Part shown: positions 17,927-27,280 of the stretch, piece after piece | Layout of the letters: each line of letters begins with the position of its first letter | Position numbering within the stretch: position 1 is the stretch's first letter | Source of the DNA: an uncultured Bacteroidales bacterium | GTDB taxonomy: Bacteria > Bacteroidota > Bacteroidia > Bacteroidales > Bacteroidaceae | Reading direction: 5' to 3' | DNA: 56,298 bases | Assembly (NCBI GenBank): GCA_902798615.1 | Contig: CADBXL010000012.1 | Location: 1 to 56,298 of the forward strand | Notes under the pieces: model-generated | Seen by the model: only the letters and a program-made list of their open reading frames with translations | What the model was told of the DNA's origin: nothing | Database searches by the model: none | Position numbers and translations under genes: made by a program

Positions 17927-20902
17927 TTATAATGTGATGTTTGTACCAATAATAAACTGTCGTGGCTGAGGAGCCAATCCGAAGTCTAGTCCCTGAATAG
18001 CCGAATAGGTAGTACCTACGTTACTCTCAGGGTCAGGACCAGAGTACTTCGTAATGGTGAATACATTAGTGATATTCAGATATACTCGTGCCTTCTCAAC
18101 ACCGATGGTGCGGAGTGGTTTCTTGGGCAGCGTATATCCTATCGACAGGTTCTTGAGTCTAAGGAATGAGCCGTCTTCCAGATATCTGCTGGTTTGGAAA
18201 CCGTAGTTCAGACTGCCATCAGGATTTGTTGTCGATGTGAGTCGAGGCAGTTTAGCATGATCTCCAGGCTTCTGCCAGCGGTCTAACTGCGATGTGAGCA
18301 GTGCACGCTTGTTGCCATAGGTGCCACCAGCCTCCATAAAAAAGCGCATCATGTTGAATACGTCGTTTCCAACAGAGTAGTATAAATTAACAGATACATC
18401 TATGTTCTTATATCTAAAATCGTTAATCAAACTACCGTTGAAGTCGGGCCAGTTGTCGCCACAGATATGGCGATCGGCAGTGGTTATCTTGCCGTCCTTG
18501 TCTACATCCTCATAGATGGCATTACCAGTTTCTGGGTCAACACCCAGTTCCTTGTAGAGCCAGAATGAGTACATGGGTTTTCCTTCTTCAAGTCTTACCC
18601 AATCTCTGTTGTACTGAGTGATTGGACTCTCCAACTTTTCTATTTTGTTGCCATTGTGCGAAATGTTGAATCGGGTGGTCCAGTTGAAATCCTTCTTCTG
18701 GATGTTACGTGATGTAATACAGAATTCGATACCTTTATTGTTCATCTCACCAATATTCTTGAATATGCTAGAGAAACCTGTCTTTCCCGATATGGGAGCC
18801 TGAAGCAGCAAATCGTAGGTATACTTATTGTAATAATCAAAAGCAATAGACAGTCGATCGTTAAAGAACGAGGCTTCAAATCCCAAATCAAACTGTCGTG
18901 TTGTCTCCCACTTCAAATCAGGATTTGCCAATTGCGACTGTATCACACCCGACTGATTGTTGTAGATACCGCCTCCCGACCACAGGCCCAGGCTTGCAAA
19001 GTCGCTAATGCTTTGGTTTCCAGTCCATCCCAGACTACCTTTGATGCGGAAAGTAGTGAGCCATTTAATATCTTTCAGGAAGTTCTCCTTGCTTACCAGC
19101 CATGAGGCACCGAATGAGGGGAAGTAACCCCAACGGTTGTCGGAACCAAATCTCGATGAGGCATCAGCACGTATATTGAAGTCCAGATTATATCGGTCTA
19201 ATAATCCATAGTTGAATCCACCGAACCATGAGATGAGCGAGTTAGACGAGCCACTAGTAGAGCCCTCTGTCACGGCTGCCGAACCTATCTCGGAGAAGGC
19301 ATCGCTAGGGAAATCGGAACCACTTACTGAAGTGGTATGTTTTCCGGCGTATTGTACCGAATTTCCTATAAACGCTGCTATTTCGTGTATCTTTTTAAAG
19401 GTCTTGTTGTAGTTCAACAACTGCTCGGCAGTGAGCGTATACACATTTGTACTTACCTCTCTGGCGTTTCCGTTAGGCGATCCGTTCTTAAGTTGTGAGT
19501 TGTAATAACGGCGCTCTCTAAACTGATTGTTATCATAGCTCCATGACGACTTGAACCTCAACTCAGGTGTAACTTTCCAAGTTAATGTGAGGTTGTTCAG
19601 GTTGCGCAATCCATACGATTTATTGTCATTGTTGTTAAGGATTGCATAGATATTCTCAAATGTACCCGAATAGTTGTAGCTGCCATCATCCTTATATGGG
19701 TTCACCAATGGATTGTGCTGTACCGAGGTTTGCAGCAGGCTAGTAGGACCATCACCTGTTGGCGAGAGTGTTCTTCGGGTAAAGGTAAGCTGATTGCTCG
19801 ATGAGAATGTCAGTTTTTTATTGATGTCGTGGTCCAAATTAGCACGCAGACCTATTCTTCTGAATCCCTGAGTTTCAAGAATGGCTTCCTGGTCGGTATA
19901 ATCAATACCTATAAAAAAGTTAGTGCGATCGTTTCCACCGGTGATACTGGAACCAATAGATTGCTGTTTTGCTGTGCGGAAAGCTTTGTCGCGCAGAATG
20001 TAGTTGTCGGCAGTATTGGGGTCGTAAGTAGTTTTTTTCCCGTCGTTGACAGCTATCTCATTCAGCAGAATGGCAGTGTTAGGTCCATCAAGCACATCCC
20101 AAAGTTTTGCTGCTTTTCCCCAACCAATCTCGGCTTTTACATTTACTTGAGTCTTCTTGTTTTTCTGACCGCGCTTGGTGGTAATCAGAATAACGCCATT
20201 GGCAGCTCGAGCACCATAGATAGCAGTTGCACTCGCATCTTTCAGCACCTGTACATCCTTAATATCGTTAGGACTTATGTCGGCCAATGGATTTGCTACA
20301 AGCGCACCTTGGTCGAGTGACTGAATACTATTGCCATTAAAGGGAATACCATCTACGATATAAAGGGGATCGTTACCTGCGTTAATAGATGTGGTACCAC
20401 GTAAACGCACAAAAACAGATGTACCAGGAGTTCCTGAAGAATTTGATACCAACATACCTGGTGCCTGACCTTGTAGCTTTTCAGTAAAGCTAGCGCCTGC
20501 AATTGACTCAAGGTCACCGCCTTCTACCGATGCTACCGCGCCAGTGAGGTTCTTGCGCTTCAGGGTTTGATAGCCCAATACAACTAATTCTTCCAGTTTA
20601 TTCGAATTGTCGGCGATGGCAATCTCCACAGGCTCTTCAAAATCATATACTTCAACATCAAGTGGACGATATCCTATATATTCCACTCTTAGAGTTAGAG
20701 GTGCCTCTTTCTTGGTCTGAAGCTTGAAGTTTCCATCAACATTGGTAACTACTCCTTGACCTTTTTCTGATTTCACTATGACAGAAGCACCTATCAAAGG
20801 CTCGCCTGTGCGAACATCCTTAATGTGACCTGAAATCAGATTTTGCGCAATAGCCCAAAGTGGCGCTAGTGCTAATCCTAGAATCAACAATCTTCTTTTC
20901 AT
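17927..20902 (-). CDS. SusC/RagA-family TonB-dependent transporter (locus 1)
   Basis: 991 residues: signal peptide (1-20), carboxypeptidase-regulatory-like domain (about 22-105, ISGHIKDVRTGEPLIGASVI), plug (about 115-230, KLQGQAPGMLVSNSSGTPG and PLYIVDGIPFNG) and a large barrel ending QFIIGTNITL. It imports an oligomer bound by SusD using TonB energy. First gene of a six-gene operon with two peptidases, a symporter and a PLP enzyme, so the cargo is probably peptide-like rather than glycan. Its first 110 residues are almost identical, in DNA as well, to the second SusC of the window. Confidence 0.93.
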   Translation of the reverse strand: MKRRLLILGLALAPLWAIAQNLISGHIKDVRTGEPLIGASVIVKSEKGQGVVTNVDGNFKLQTKKEAPLTLRVEYIGYRPLDVEVYDFEEPVEIAIADNSNKLEELVVLGYQTLKRKNLTGAVASVEGGDLESIAGASFTEKLQGQAPGMLVSNSSGTPGTSVFVRLRGTTSINAGNDPLYIVDGIPFNGNSIQSLDQGALVANPLADISPNDIKDVQVLKDASATAIYGARAANGVILITTKRGQKNKKTQVNVKAEIGWGKAAKLWDVLDGPNTAILLNEIAVNDGKKTTYDPNTADNYILRDKAFRTAKQQSIGSSITGGNDRTNFFIGIDYTDQEAILETQGFRRIGLRANLDHDINKKLTFSSSNQLTFTRRTLSPTGDGPTSLLQTSVQHNPLVNPYKDDGSYNYSGTFENIYAILNNNDNKSYGLRNLNNLTLTWKVTPELRFKSSWSYDNNQFRERRYYNSQLKNGSPNGNAREVSTNVYTLTAEQLLNYNKTFKKIHEIAAFIGNSVQYAGKHTTSVSGSDFPSDAFSEIGSAAVTEGSTSGSSNSLISWFGGFNYGLLDRYNLDFNIRADASSRFGSDNRWGYFPSFGASWLVSKENFLKDIKWLTTFRIKGSLGWTGNQSISDFASLGLWSGGGIYNNQSGVIQSQLANPDLKWETTRQFDLGFEASFFNDRLSIAFDYYNKYTYDLLLQAPISGKTGFSSIFKNIGEMNNKGIEFCITSRNIQKKDFNWTTRFNISHNGNKIEKLESPITQYNRDWVRLEEGKPMYSFWLYKELGVDPETGNAIYEDVDKDGKITTADRHICGDNWPDFNGSLINDFRYKNIDVSVNLYYSVGNDVFNMMRFFMEAGGTYGNKRALLTSQLDRWQKPGDHAKLPRLTSTTNPDGSLNYGFQTSRYLEDGSFLRLKNLSIGYTLPKKPLRTIGVEKARVYLNITNVFTITKYSGPDPESNVGTTYSAIQGLDFGLAPQPRQFIIGTNITL

Positions 20903-20942
20903 TACTTTTCTTTGATATATAAATGATTAATGTTTGTGGGTG

Positions 20943-20973
20943 CAAAAGTACGACAATTCTGACATTTCTACAA
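20943..20973 (-). promoter_or_regulatory. promoter of SusCD operon 1
   Basis: Minus strand TACTTTTG (20950-20943) with TTG (20973-20971) exactly 20 bases upstream, preceded by GGGGA. The start codon follows the -7 box by about 40 bases. The arrangement matches the promoter of SusCD operon 2 base for base in the key positions. Confidence 0.8.
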
Positions 20974-21130
20974 TCCCCTATGCTTGTTATACTATGTACC
21001 TCGCACATGGTATTTGAGAGATAAGCAAATAGTTAAATTAAATTTAACGTGAGTTCGACGAAAAAACGAAAAAAAAGTTCATTGTTAAACCGTTCTTCAA
21101 TCTCGTTCCTTTTTCGATGTAACACGGTTG

Positions 21131-21207
21131 CAGCTCCAATTCAAGTCCAATCCAAATCCAATTCAGAATTGGAGATATATTGGATCAGCATAGGAGTTAC
21201 ATAGGAT
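21131..21207. repeat. 11-bp phased TCC/GGA array, copy 1
   Basis: TCC triplets start at 21135, 21146 and 21157, then GGA triplets at 21171, 21182, 21193 and 21204; every step within each half is exactly 11 bp. The two halves are mirror complements around AATTCAGAATT. A motif AACGTGAGTTCGACGAAAAA lies about 75 bp upstream (21048). A second array with the same period lies at 42307-42427. No coding frame explains an 11-base period. Confidence 0.7.
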
Positions 21208-21372
21208 TTGCCACTTGCGTAGCATTAGGAAAACGTAATTGGCAAGAACGTAAGTGACATTTATTCGCTATGGCTCATCAAGCTAAAGCAAGTCTCTTCC
21301 CGTTGGTCAGTGGGGCTGCGACAAATTTCTCAAAGTCTCTAATTGATAATAAAAAAATTCTGTACATTTACA
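21205..21372. repeat. dispersed repeat shared with the pst intergenic region
   Basis: The left part (CACTTGCGTAGCATTAGG, then ATTGGCAAGAACGTAAGTGAC and GCTCATCAAGCTAAA) recurs in direct orientation at about 34145-34290. The right part (GTCAGTGGGGCTGCGACAAA through TTCTGTACATTTAC) recurs inverted at about 34037-34117. A weaker third relative lies near 42800-42895. Confidence 0.7.
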
Positions 21373-21413
21373 AAAAAATAGAAGTCGTAGCTTTATTTAC
21401 TAACTACGACTTC
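21372..21413 (-). terminator. terminator of SusCD operon 2
   Basis: Read on the minus strand: GAAGTCGTAG (21413-21404), 13-base loop, CTACGACTTC (21390-21381), then TATTTTTTTG. A perfect ten-pair stem 20 bases after the S51 gene. Confidence 0.9.
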
Positions 21414-21434
21414 AAAATCATAAATAAAATCCAA

Positions 21435-22316
21435 CTAATACTCGCGCTTAGTGATACGTACACCTTTGTCAAGGTCATATTTGTCGCCCGGTTTCAATAC
21501 CTGGAAAAGCTCATCCCTGCGACCATAGTTATTGTGGCCTCCATGAACAGCAACAAATGATTTTCCGATTACTTCAAACTGGTCTTGATGCACTACAATA
21601 GCTGTACCTTCATCAATACCAATACCGATAAACTTTGTCTGACCTTCTGGAATCAGCAAATTGGCAGCAGCTATGAATTCGGCAAGATCGCTCTGACGAT
21701 TACGAGCAAGGATATGCTGGTCGATTGTTGAATAACGGAGAAATCCGAGTCCTTGTGTATGGTCACCAATCAAGATGTGGGGACCTTTGGTGTCACCTCT
21801 CCAAAGAAATGACCCCTGCACACTGGCACCCGCTGATGAGCCTGCGATAACACCTCCACGAGCCAGCACATCATTAAAGTATTGATGCGCTTTAGTGTTC
21901 AGATAAGCATCTGTGATATGCCATTGGCGTCCACCAGAGAAGAAAACGCCTGTAGCATCCTTCAAATCCTTAAGTTTACTTTCATCGTTTGCTTCTTCGA
22001 TAGTTTGCAAATAGAGCGCTGAAACATCTTTGATTCCTGTCTTTTTCTTGAATTCATCTACAATTTTCTTGTCGCGTGCATCATCTTTCACACCAGAAGC
22101 ATTAGTCACAATCACTATTTTTGCTTTATCCTTACCACCTGCTAATGCAACTATGGAATCAGATACCTGTTCAGGATAACGTCCACCACCAATAATAACC
22201 AGACTGCCTTTCTCGGGACCGTGTTGAGTAGTGTACTCACCTATGGTAATAGGAGTTTGTGAAAAACCTGTCAGCGTAGATAATACTGCTATTACTGTAA
22301 AAATAATCTTTTTCAT
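21435..22316 (-). CDS. secreted cyanophycinase-family peptidase (S51)
   Basis: 293 residues with a signal peptide (1-19, ending TGFSQ) and the S51 flavodoxin-like fold. Motifs as in cyanophycinase: IIGGGRYP (42-48), GVFFSGGRQ (123-131; Gln131 aligns with the substrate-binding Gln), nucleophile Ser161 in GSSAG, TQGLGFL, DQH (199-201) followed by Arg205 and Arg207 where cyanophycinases have carboxylate-binding arginines, and GIGIDEGTAIVV. Cyanophycinases cut the Asp-Arg polymer cyanophycin to beta-Asp-Arg; relatives act on other aspartyl peptides. Differences from the textbook enzyme are Arg instead of Asp in GGDQ and loss of the third Arg. Export and co-transcription with SusCD imply degradation of an external polymer or peptide. 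Last gene of the operon. Confidence 0.85.
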   Translation of the reverse strand: MKKIIFTVIAVLSTLTGFSQTPITIGEYTTQHGPEKGSLVIIGGGRYPEQVSDSIVALAGGKDKAKIVIVTNASGVKDDARDKKIVDEFKKKTGIKDVSALYLQTIEEANDESKLKDLKDATGVFFSGGRQWHITDAYLNTKAHQYFNDVLARGGVIAGSSAGASVQGSFLWRGDTKGPHILIGDHTQGLGFLRYSTIDQHILARNRQSDLAEFIAAANLLIPEGQTKFIGIGIDEGTAIVVHQDQFEVIGKSFVAVHGGHNNYGRRDELFQVLKPGDKYDLDKGVRITKREY

Positions 22317-22345
22317 TGTTTTCTATATTTTAATGATTAATAATA

Positions 22346-23677
22346 TTAATAACCAGGATTTTGTTCTAAGTCGGAATCTGCGGCAATTGCTGTCCAAGGT
22401 ATAGGGAATACCCAATAGCGTGAGTCTTTGTATACCTCGTTAATCTCGCCAAACACTTCTGCAGCACGCCCAGTGCGTATAATGTCATTGTATCGATGTC
22501 CGTCAAATGCCAATTCAAGGCGACGCTCCAATTCCAGTACAAGTAACAGATCTTTGCTACTCTTTCCTCCAGCAGACAGCAATTCAACACCAGCACGTTT
22601 GCGAAGAACGTTAATATCTTCAACTGCAGTCGTTAGCTTCCCTTGTTGTACTCTGGCTTCTGCACGTATCAGATATTGTTCTTCAAGTCTGAGTACAGGG
22701 AATGAACTTGTACCATCAGTTTTATTATATTGCTGAACTACATATTGTTCGCTATTATCACTCATTTGAGCAAGAAGTTGCTTACGTTTTCCACTTACTT
22801 TTTCATCGAGCAATAGCTGTATAACCTCTCTGCTTGGAGCATAATCTATACGACCACCTAAAGAGGCTGGCAGATAGTAGGTGTATATGGGATTCTTATC
22901 AGCAGTAGTGAATACCAACTCGAAGATTGCATCTGTTGAAAGGGCTTTTTCATACCAATCCCTTACTTCTGTTGTCAAAGCAAATGATGTATTTTCGAGC
23001 ACCTTTGTTGCGTATTCTTCGGCCTTGTCCCAACGCTCTTGATAAAGGTAAAGACGTGCTTTGAGCGCATATACTGCCCAGATAGAGGCTCTGGCACGTG
23101 TGGGCAGCGATTTATCGAACAATGCCTCTGCCTGATTCAAATCCGACTCAACCAGCGCCAATGTTTCAGCATAACTGCTTCGCTTGATGCCATCAGCAGA
23201 GTGGCCTGATGAAGACGGCGTGAACACAAGAGGAACGCCTCCATAAGTACGAGCAAGTCCAAAATAGGCCAGCGCGCGCAGGAAATAGGCTTCAGCCAGC
23301 TTGGTGTTCTTACTATTGCCAGTAAACAGGACATCGTTTAAGCCAGGTATGTCTGCTATCAACTGATTTACCTGATTAATGGCGCTATAGTATTGGTTAT
23401 ATCCGCCACCAGAACCTGATGCTGTGAGTAGGGGTACAGAAGCTCCTGCCGAACCAAAACCTATCACATTATCAGAAGCACTATTAAATGCGACAATCTG
23501 TGATCCGACAAATGATTGGGTTGCATCGTAGCTGCCAACGAGTACTGTCTCTGCTGTTGACTCATCTATTATTACACCCGCTCCAGAGATAGCAGTTTCT
23601 GGTTCTCTGTCCAAGCTGCATGCCGTCAGTAGTAATGTTCCACCAATGGCATAAAATATATTTTTTTGTATATTCAT
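22346..23677 (-). CDS. SusD/RagB-family surface lipoprotein (locus 2)
   Basis: 443 residues, lipobox LLTAC (Cys20), SusD architecture with AEAYFLRALAYFGLARTYGG, LYLYQERWDKAEEYA, LRLEEQYLIRAEARVQQG and LELERRLELAFDGHRYND. It partners the second SusC. It ends 29 bases before the S51 gene. Unlike locus 1, susC and susD are separated by 252 bp because a MITE has inserted between them. Confidence 0.93.
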   Translation of the reverse strand: MNIQKNIFYAIGGTLLLTACSLDREPETAISGAGVIIDESTAETVLVGSYDATQSFVGSQIVAFNSASDNVIGFGSAGASVPLLTASGSGGGYNQYYSAINQVNQLIADIPGLNDVLFTGNSKNTKLAEAYFLRALAYFGLARTYGGVPLVFTPSSSGHSADGIKRSSYAETLALVESDLNQAEALFDKSLPTRARASIWAVYALKARLYLYQERWDKAEEYATKVLENTSFALTTEVRDWYEKALSTDAIFELVFTTADKNPIYTYYLPASLGGRIDYAPSREVIQLLLDEKVSGKRKQLLAQMSDNSEQYVVQQYNKTDGTSSFPVLRLEEQYLIRAEARVQQGKLTTAVEDINVLRKRAGVELLSAGGKSSKDLLLVLELERRLELAFDGHRYNDIIRTGRAAEVFGEINEVYKDSRYWVFPIPWTAIAADSDLEQNPGY

Positions 23678-23694
23678 TGTTCTTTCTTTTATTA

Positions 23695-23914
23695 TTGTTA
23701 AATCACTAGTGTCCCGTTAAATCTAATATTCACGATTTGAATTGATCACGTATTCGTAAAATACTGATAATCAGTGGTCGTTTTTCTTATGAAGAGTAAT
23801 TCACGAGAATTGCGAATTCAAATCGGTTCACATCAAGAATTATTACAACATCTTGATATTTAGAATCTTATAAATATCTTCCTGGATTTTAACGGGACAC
23901 TAGTGTTGTTAAAT
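23695..23914. mobile_element. 202-bp MITE with 18-bp terminal inverted repeats and 9-bp target duplication
   Basis: The element (23704-23905) begins CACTAGTGTCCCGTTAAA and ends with its exact reverse complement. It is bounded by a direct repeat TTGTTAAAT (23695-23703 and 23906-23914), as left by transposition. Inside is a 24-codon ORF (23789-23863, + strand, starting MKSNSRELRIQIG) that may be the stub of a transposase start. No full transposase is present, so it would need one supplied in trans. It lies between susC and susD of locus 2 and could dampen or uncouple susD expression. Confidence 0.88.
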
Positions 23915-23929
23915 TACATTTTATTTATC

Positions 23930-26900
23930 TCAGAATGTAACATTGAGTCCAAATATTAGTGAACGTGGTTGCGGAATTGTACAGAAATCAAGTCCTTGAA
24001 CGAGTCCATTAGGACTTTCACCATTAAGAGTTACCTCAGGATCAGGACCAGTATATTTGGTCTTCAACCACAGATTATTACCTGTGATATACACATTGGC
24101 AGAAGTGATGCCTACTGCTTTAGCTACTGAAGTTGGCAGGTTATATCCGAATGTAACACTTCTCAAGCGAATAAATGATCCATCCTCTACGAAACGACTG
24201 TTTTGCTGCTCGTAGTTAGTGCTACCATCTGCATTTTGAGTTGATTTTGGACGTGGCAGGACATTTGTGTCACCAGCTTTTTTCCAATAGTTAAGTGAAC
24301 TCGCTTGCATTGCGCGCTTTACACCATTTTTACCGCCAGTCTCAAGGAATGAACGAGTGTAATTGAATATCTTGTTACCCGATTTAAAGTAGAAGTTGAA
24401 ATCAAGGGTAAAACGCTTATATGTTATAACGTTGCGCCATGAGCCATCGAAATCGGGCCATGCATCACCAACCACTAATTTGTCGTCTGCTGTTATCAAT
24501 CCATCACCTGTTACATCGCGGTAGATAGCATCGCCTGTCTGTGGGTCAACTCCAAGATAGTCATACACCCACATAGAATAAAGTGGTTTGCCTTCAAACA
24601 ACTTGAACATCTGATATTCTCCTGTCATTTCTACCGGTAGCTTTTCAACCTTGTTGGTGTTGTGGCTGATGGTGAAAGTTGATGTCAGTCTCAAAGGACA
24701 GTTGGGGGTAGTATGAGCCTTAACAATGAGTTCATAACCTTTGTTGCTCACTTCTCCGTTGTTACTTGACATAGAACCATAGCCAGTTTTACCTGGTACA
24801 GTTTCATTCAGCAACAGGTCGTTTGTATATTTATAATAGTAGTTGAACTCTACATCAACGTAGTTTTTTATCAGCGATGTTGTAACTCCAATATTAAACT
24901 GTTTGGTAGATTCCCACTTCAAAGAAGGGTTTCCCAACTGTGAAGGACCAACGCCTGCACCTCCGTTATAGTTCTGGCCGCCACTCCAAAGAGAAAGAGA
25001 AGCAAAGTCTCCTATATTGTCGTTACCACTCAGACCATAGCTTACGGTAAGTTTCAAATCTCCTACATAATTGTTCGGCTTAAAGAACTTCTCATTGCTA
25101 ATAGTCCACGATCCACCTATAGCAGGGAATACACCCCAACGATTGTCTGAACCGAATCGTGAAGAGCCGTCAGCACGTATATTGAAGTCTATCGAATAGC
25201 GATCATTATAAGCATAGTTTACGCCACCAAAGAAAGACCAAAGGGCAGAACTGGTACCTGTTGTTGCTGCTGTCTGGTCGGCAGCAGCACTAATACGACG
25301 CAACTGGTTACTCGGGAATTGGGTTCCTGTTATAGTTGCACGCTCACGTGTTGTCTTTTGGTAAGAAGTTCCTGCAAATGCCGAAATATTATGCAATTCC
25401 TTAAACGTTTTTAGATAGTTAAACAACTGCTCTGTTGAGAGAATATTCTTTGTGGTTTGCGCGTCTGTGGCAGAACCATTGGTACCCGAACCAGTTTTGG
25501 TATAAGTATCGTAATAGAACTTCTCATGATAAGTGTTGCGATCGTTGCTGAGTGTTGACTTAAAGGTGAGTCCATCCAGGAGGTTCAATTTTACATATAC
25601 AGAGTTCAGTAACTTTGAACCATCAGCACCGCCATCCCAATGCTCGAGCATAGCCTGATGGTTATCGAATGTTACAGGCTTATTGTAGCTGCCATCTTCT
25701 TTGTAAATGGGATAGAAAGTTGGTGTGTGCAGAGCTGCCTGAAAAAGACCTGCAGGACCATCTCCTGTACGTATCAATTTGCGATCCGTAAAGCTGATCT
25801 GGTTGCTGCTACCAATGGTTATCAACTTGTTTATCTGGTGATCCAAATTCAAACGCAATCCGAAACGTTTGAAATCTGATAATTTTTGGGTTGCATCCTG
25901 ACTTGTATATTCTCCTCCGATGTAGAAGTTTGTGCGGTCGTTACCTCCACTTACCGATAGATTATAGCTATGTTGAAAAGCAGTCCTAAATACATCTGAA
26001 AGACGGTCGTAGGTCTGCTGGTCTTCGGGATTACCATAGGCTGGATAACCAGAAATTACTTCATTCGAAGGACGGAAAGGACGGGTTTCATAAGCGTTTC
26101 CGCTATTTACCCAACACTGATTCACAAGTTCTGCATGTTCAGGACCACTTACTTGCTCCCATTTCTTTGGAGCGGTGCTCCATCCCCATTCAGATTTTAG
26201 ATTTACCTTGGTTTTATGATTCTTCGCACCACGTTTGGTGTTAATAAGAATTACACCATTTGCACCTTTAGCACCATAAATAGCGGTAGAGCTGGCGTCT
26301 TTTAAGACTTGAATAGAAGAAATGTCTTCAGGATTCAGATCAGCCAATGGATCTGCTCCTTGTCCACCCAAATCTACTGCCTGAAGTACATCTGTATTAA
26401 TGAGTACACCATCAACGATGTAAATTGGAGTATTGGTGGCTGAAATTGATGTTGCACCACGCAAACGGATAGTGGGGGCGGTGCCAGGCACACCTGAACT
26501 ACCTGATATCAGCAGACCTGGAGCTGCACCCTGCAACTTGTTACCGAGAGTCGCAGATGTTACACTTTCAAGCACATCTCCATCTACTGATGATACGGCT
26601 CCTGTAATGTTACCACGTTTAAGTGTCTGATAACCCAGAACCACAACCTCATTCAGTTTATTTGAATTATCTGAGATGGCAATCTCCACAGGCTCTTCAA
26701 AATCATACACTTCAACATCAAGTGGACGATATCCTATATATTCCACTCTTAGAGTTAGAGGCGCCTCTTTCTTGGTCTGAAGCTTGAAGTTTCCATCAAC
26801 ATCGGTAACTACACCTTGACCTTTTTCTGATTTCACTATGACAGAAGCACCAATTAGAGGCTCGCCTGTGCGAACATCTTTAATGTGACCTGAAATCACA

Positions 26901-26965
26901 TTTTGAGCAAAGGCCAACAAAGGACCTATTGCAACTATTGTTGCAACTAACAATCTTTTTCCCAT
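23930..26965 (-). CDS. SusC/RagA-family TonB-dependent transporter (locus 2)
   Basis: 1011 residues: signal peptide (1-20), carboxypeptidase-regulatory-like domain (22-105), plug (about 115-235, KLQGAAPGLLISGSSGVPG and PIYIVDGVLINT) and barrel ending SLIFGLNVTF. The cargo is presumably the product or substrate of the S51 enzyme two genes downstream. Residues 20-110 are nearly identical to those of the first SusC while the rest is clearly divergent, pointing to recombination or selection on the TonB-proximal domain. Confidence 0.93.
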   Translation of the reverse strand: MGKRLLVATIVAIGPLLAFAQNVISGHIKDVRTGEPLIGASVIVKSEKGQGVVTDVDGNFKLQTKKEAPLTLRVEYIGYRPLDVEVYDFEEPVEIAISDNSNKLNEVVVLGYQTLKRGNITGAVSSVDGDVLESVTSATLGNKLQGAAPGLLISGSSGVPGTAPTIRLRGATSISATNTPIYIVDGVLINTDVLQAVDLGGQGADPLADLNPEDISSIQVLKDASSTAIYGAKGANGVILINTKRGAKNHKTKVNLKSEWGWSTAPKKWEQVSGPEHAELVNQCWVNSGNAYETRPFRPSNEVISGYPAYGNPEDQQTYDRLSDVFRTAFQHSYNLSVSGGNDRTNFYIGGEYTSQDATQKLSDFKRFGLRLNLDHQINKLITIGSSNQISFTDRKLIRTGDGPAGLFQAALHTPTFYPIYKEDGSYNKPVTFDNHQAMLEHWDGGADGSKLLNSVYVKLNLLDGLTFKSTLSNDRNTYHEKFYYDTYTKTGSGTNGSATDAQTTKNILSTEQLFNYLKTFKELHNISAFAGTSYQKTTRERATITGTQFPSNQLRRISAAADQTAATTGTSSALWSFFGGVNYAYNDRYSIDFNIRADGSSRFGSDNRWGVFPAIGGSWTISNEKFFKPNNYVGDLKLTVSYGLSGNDNIGDFASLSLWSGGQNYNGGAGVGPSQLGNPSLKWESTKQFNIGVTTSLIKNYVDVEFNYYYKYTNDLLLNETVPGKTGYGSMSSNNGEVSNKGYELIVKAHTTPNCPLRLTSTFTISHNTNKVEKLPVEMTGEYQMFKLFEGKPLYSMWVYDYLGVDPQTGDAIYRDVTGDGLITADDKLVVGDAWPDFDGSWRNVITYKRFTLDFNFYFKSGNKIFNYTRSFLETGGKNGVKRAMQASSLNYWKKAGDTNVLPRPKSTQNADGSTNYEQQNSRFVEDGSFIRLRSVTFGYNLPTSVAKAVGITSANVYITGNNLWLKTKYTGPDPEVTLNGESPNGLVQGLDFCTIPQPRSLIFGLNVTF

Positions 26966-27081
26966 AAGATACTAACTGTTTAAATTATTGTCATGCGGTA
27001 AACCCGGTCTTTACCTTATTCTATCTGAGTTTGTGTGAGTTTGTTATCGAAATTCAACAATCTTAAGTCATTGTTATATTT

Positions 27082-27210
27082 TTAGCCGTTGGGGACTACT
27101 CCAACGACAACTGCACCTATAAAATATACATTAGAAGACACATCTTCTCCTATAATATTACTGACGCTAAATCTCGTCAAAACAGCTATCGCTGATACTA
27201 CCTTTTTCAT
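27082..27210 (-). CDS. possible 42-codon leader ORF upstream of SusC2
   Basis: An ATG at 27210 opens a 42-residue frame beginning MKKVVSAIAVLTRF and ending GVVPNG. It sits about 30 bases after the promoter, where the susC gene itself starts in locus 1, and about 115 bases before the real susC2 start. The sequence is signal-peptide-like at first, then nondescript. It could be a regulatory leader peptide, or the fossil start of an earlier susC copy. Evidence for translation is only its position. Confidence 0.3.
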   Translation of the reverse strand: MKKVVSAIAVLTRFSVSNIIGEDVSSNVYFIGAVVVGVVPNG

Positions 27211-27249
27211 ATCTTTATTTGTTTTTGTGATGATTAATGATTCTGGATG

Positions 27250-27280
27250 CAAAGGTACGGCAATTTTCGTACTCCCACAA
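27250..27280 (-). promoter_or_regulatory. promoter of SusCD operon 2
   Basis: Minus strand TACCTTTG (27257-27250) with TTG (27280-27278) 20 bases upstream, preceded by GGGGA as in operon 1. It leaves an mRNA leader of about 275 bases before susC2. Confidence 0.75.
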
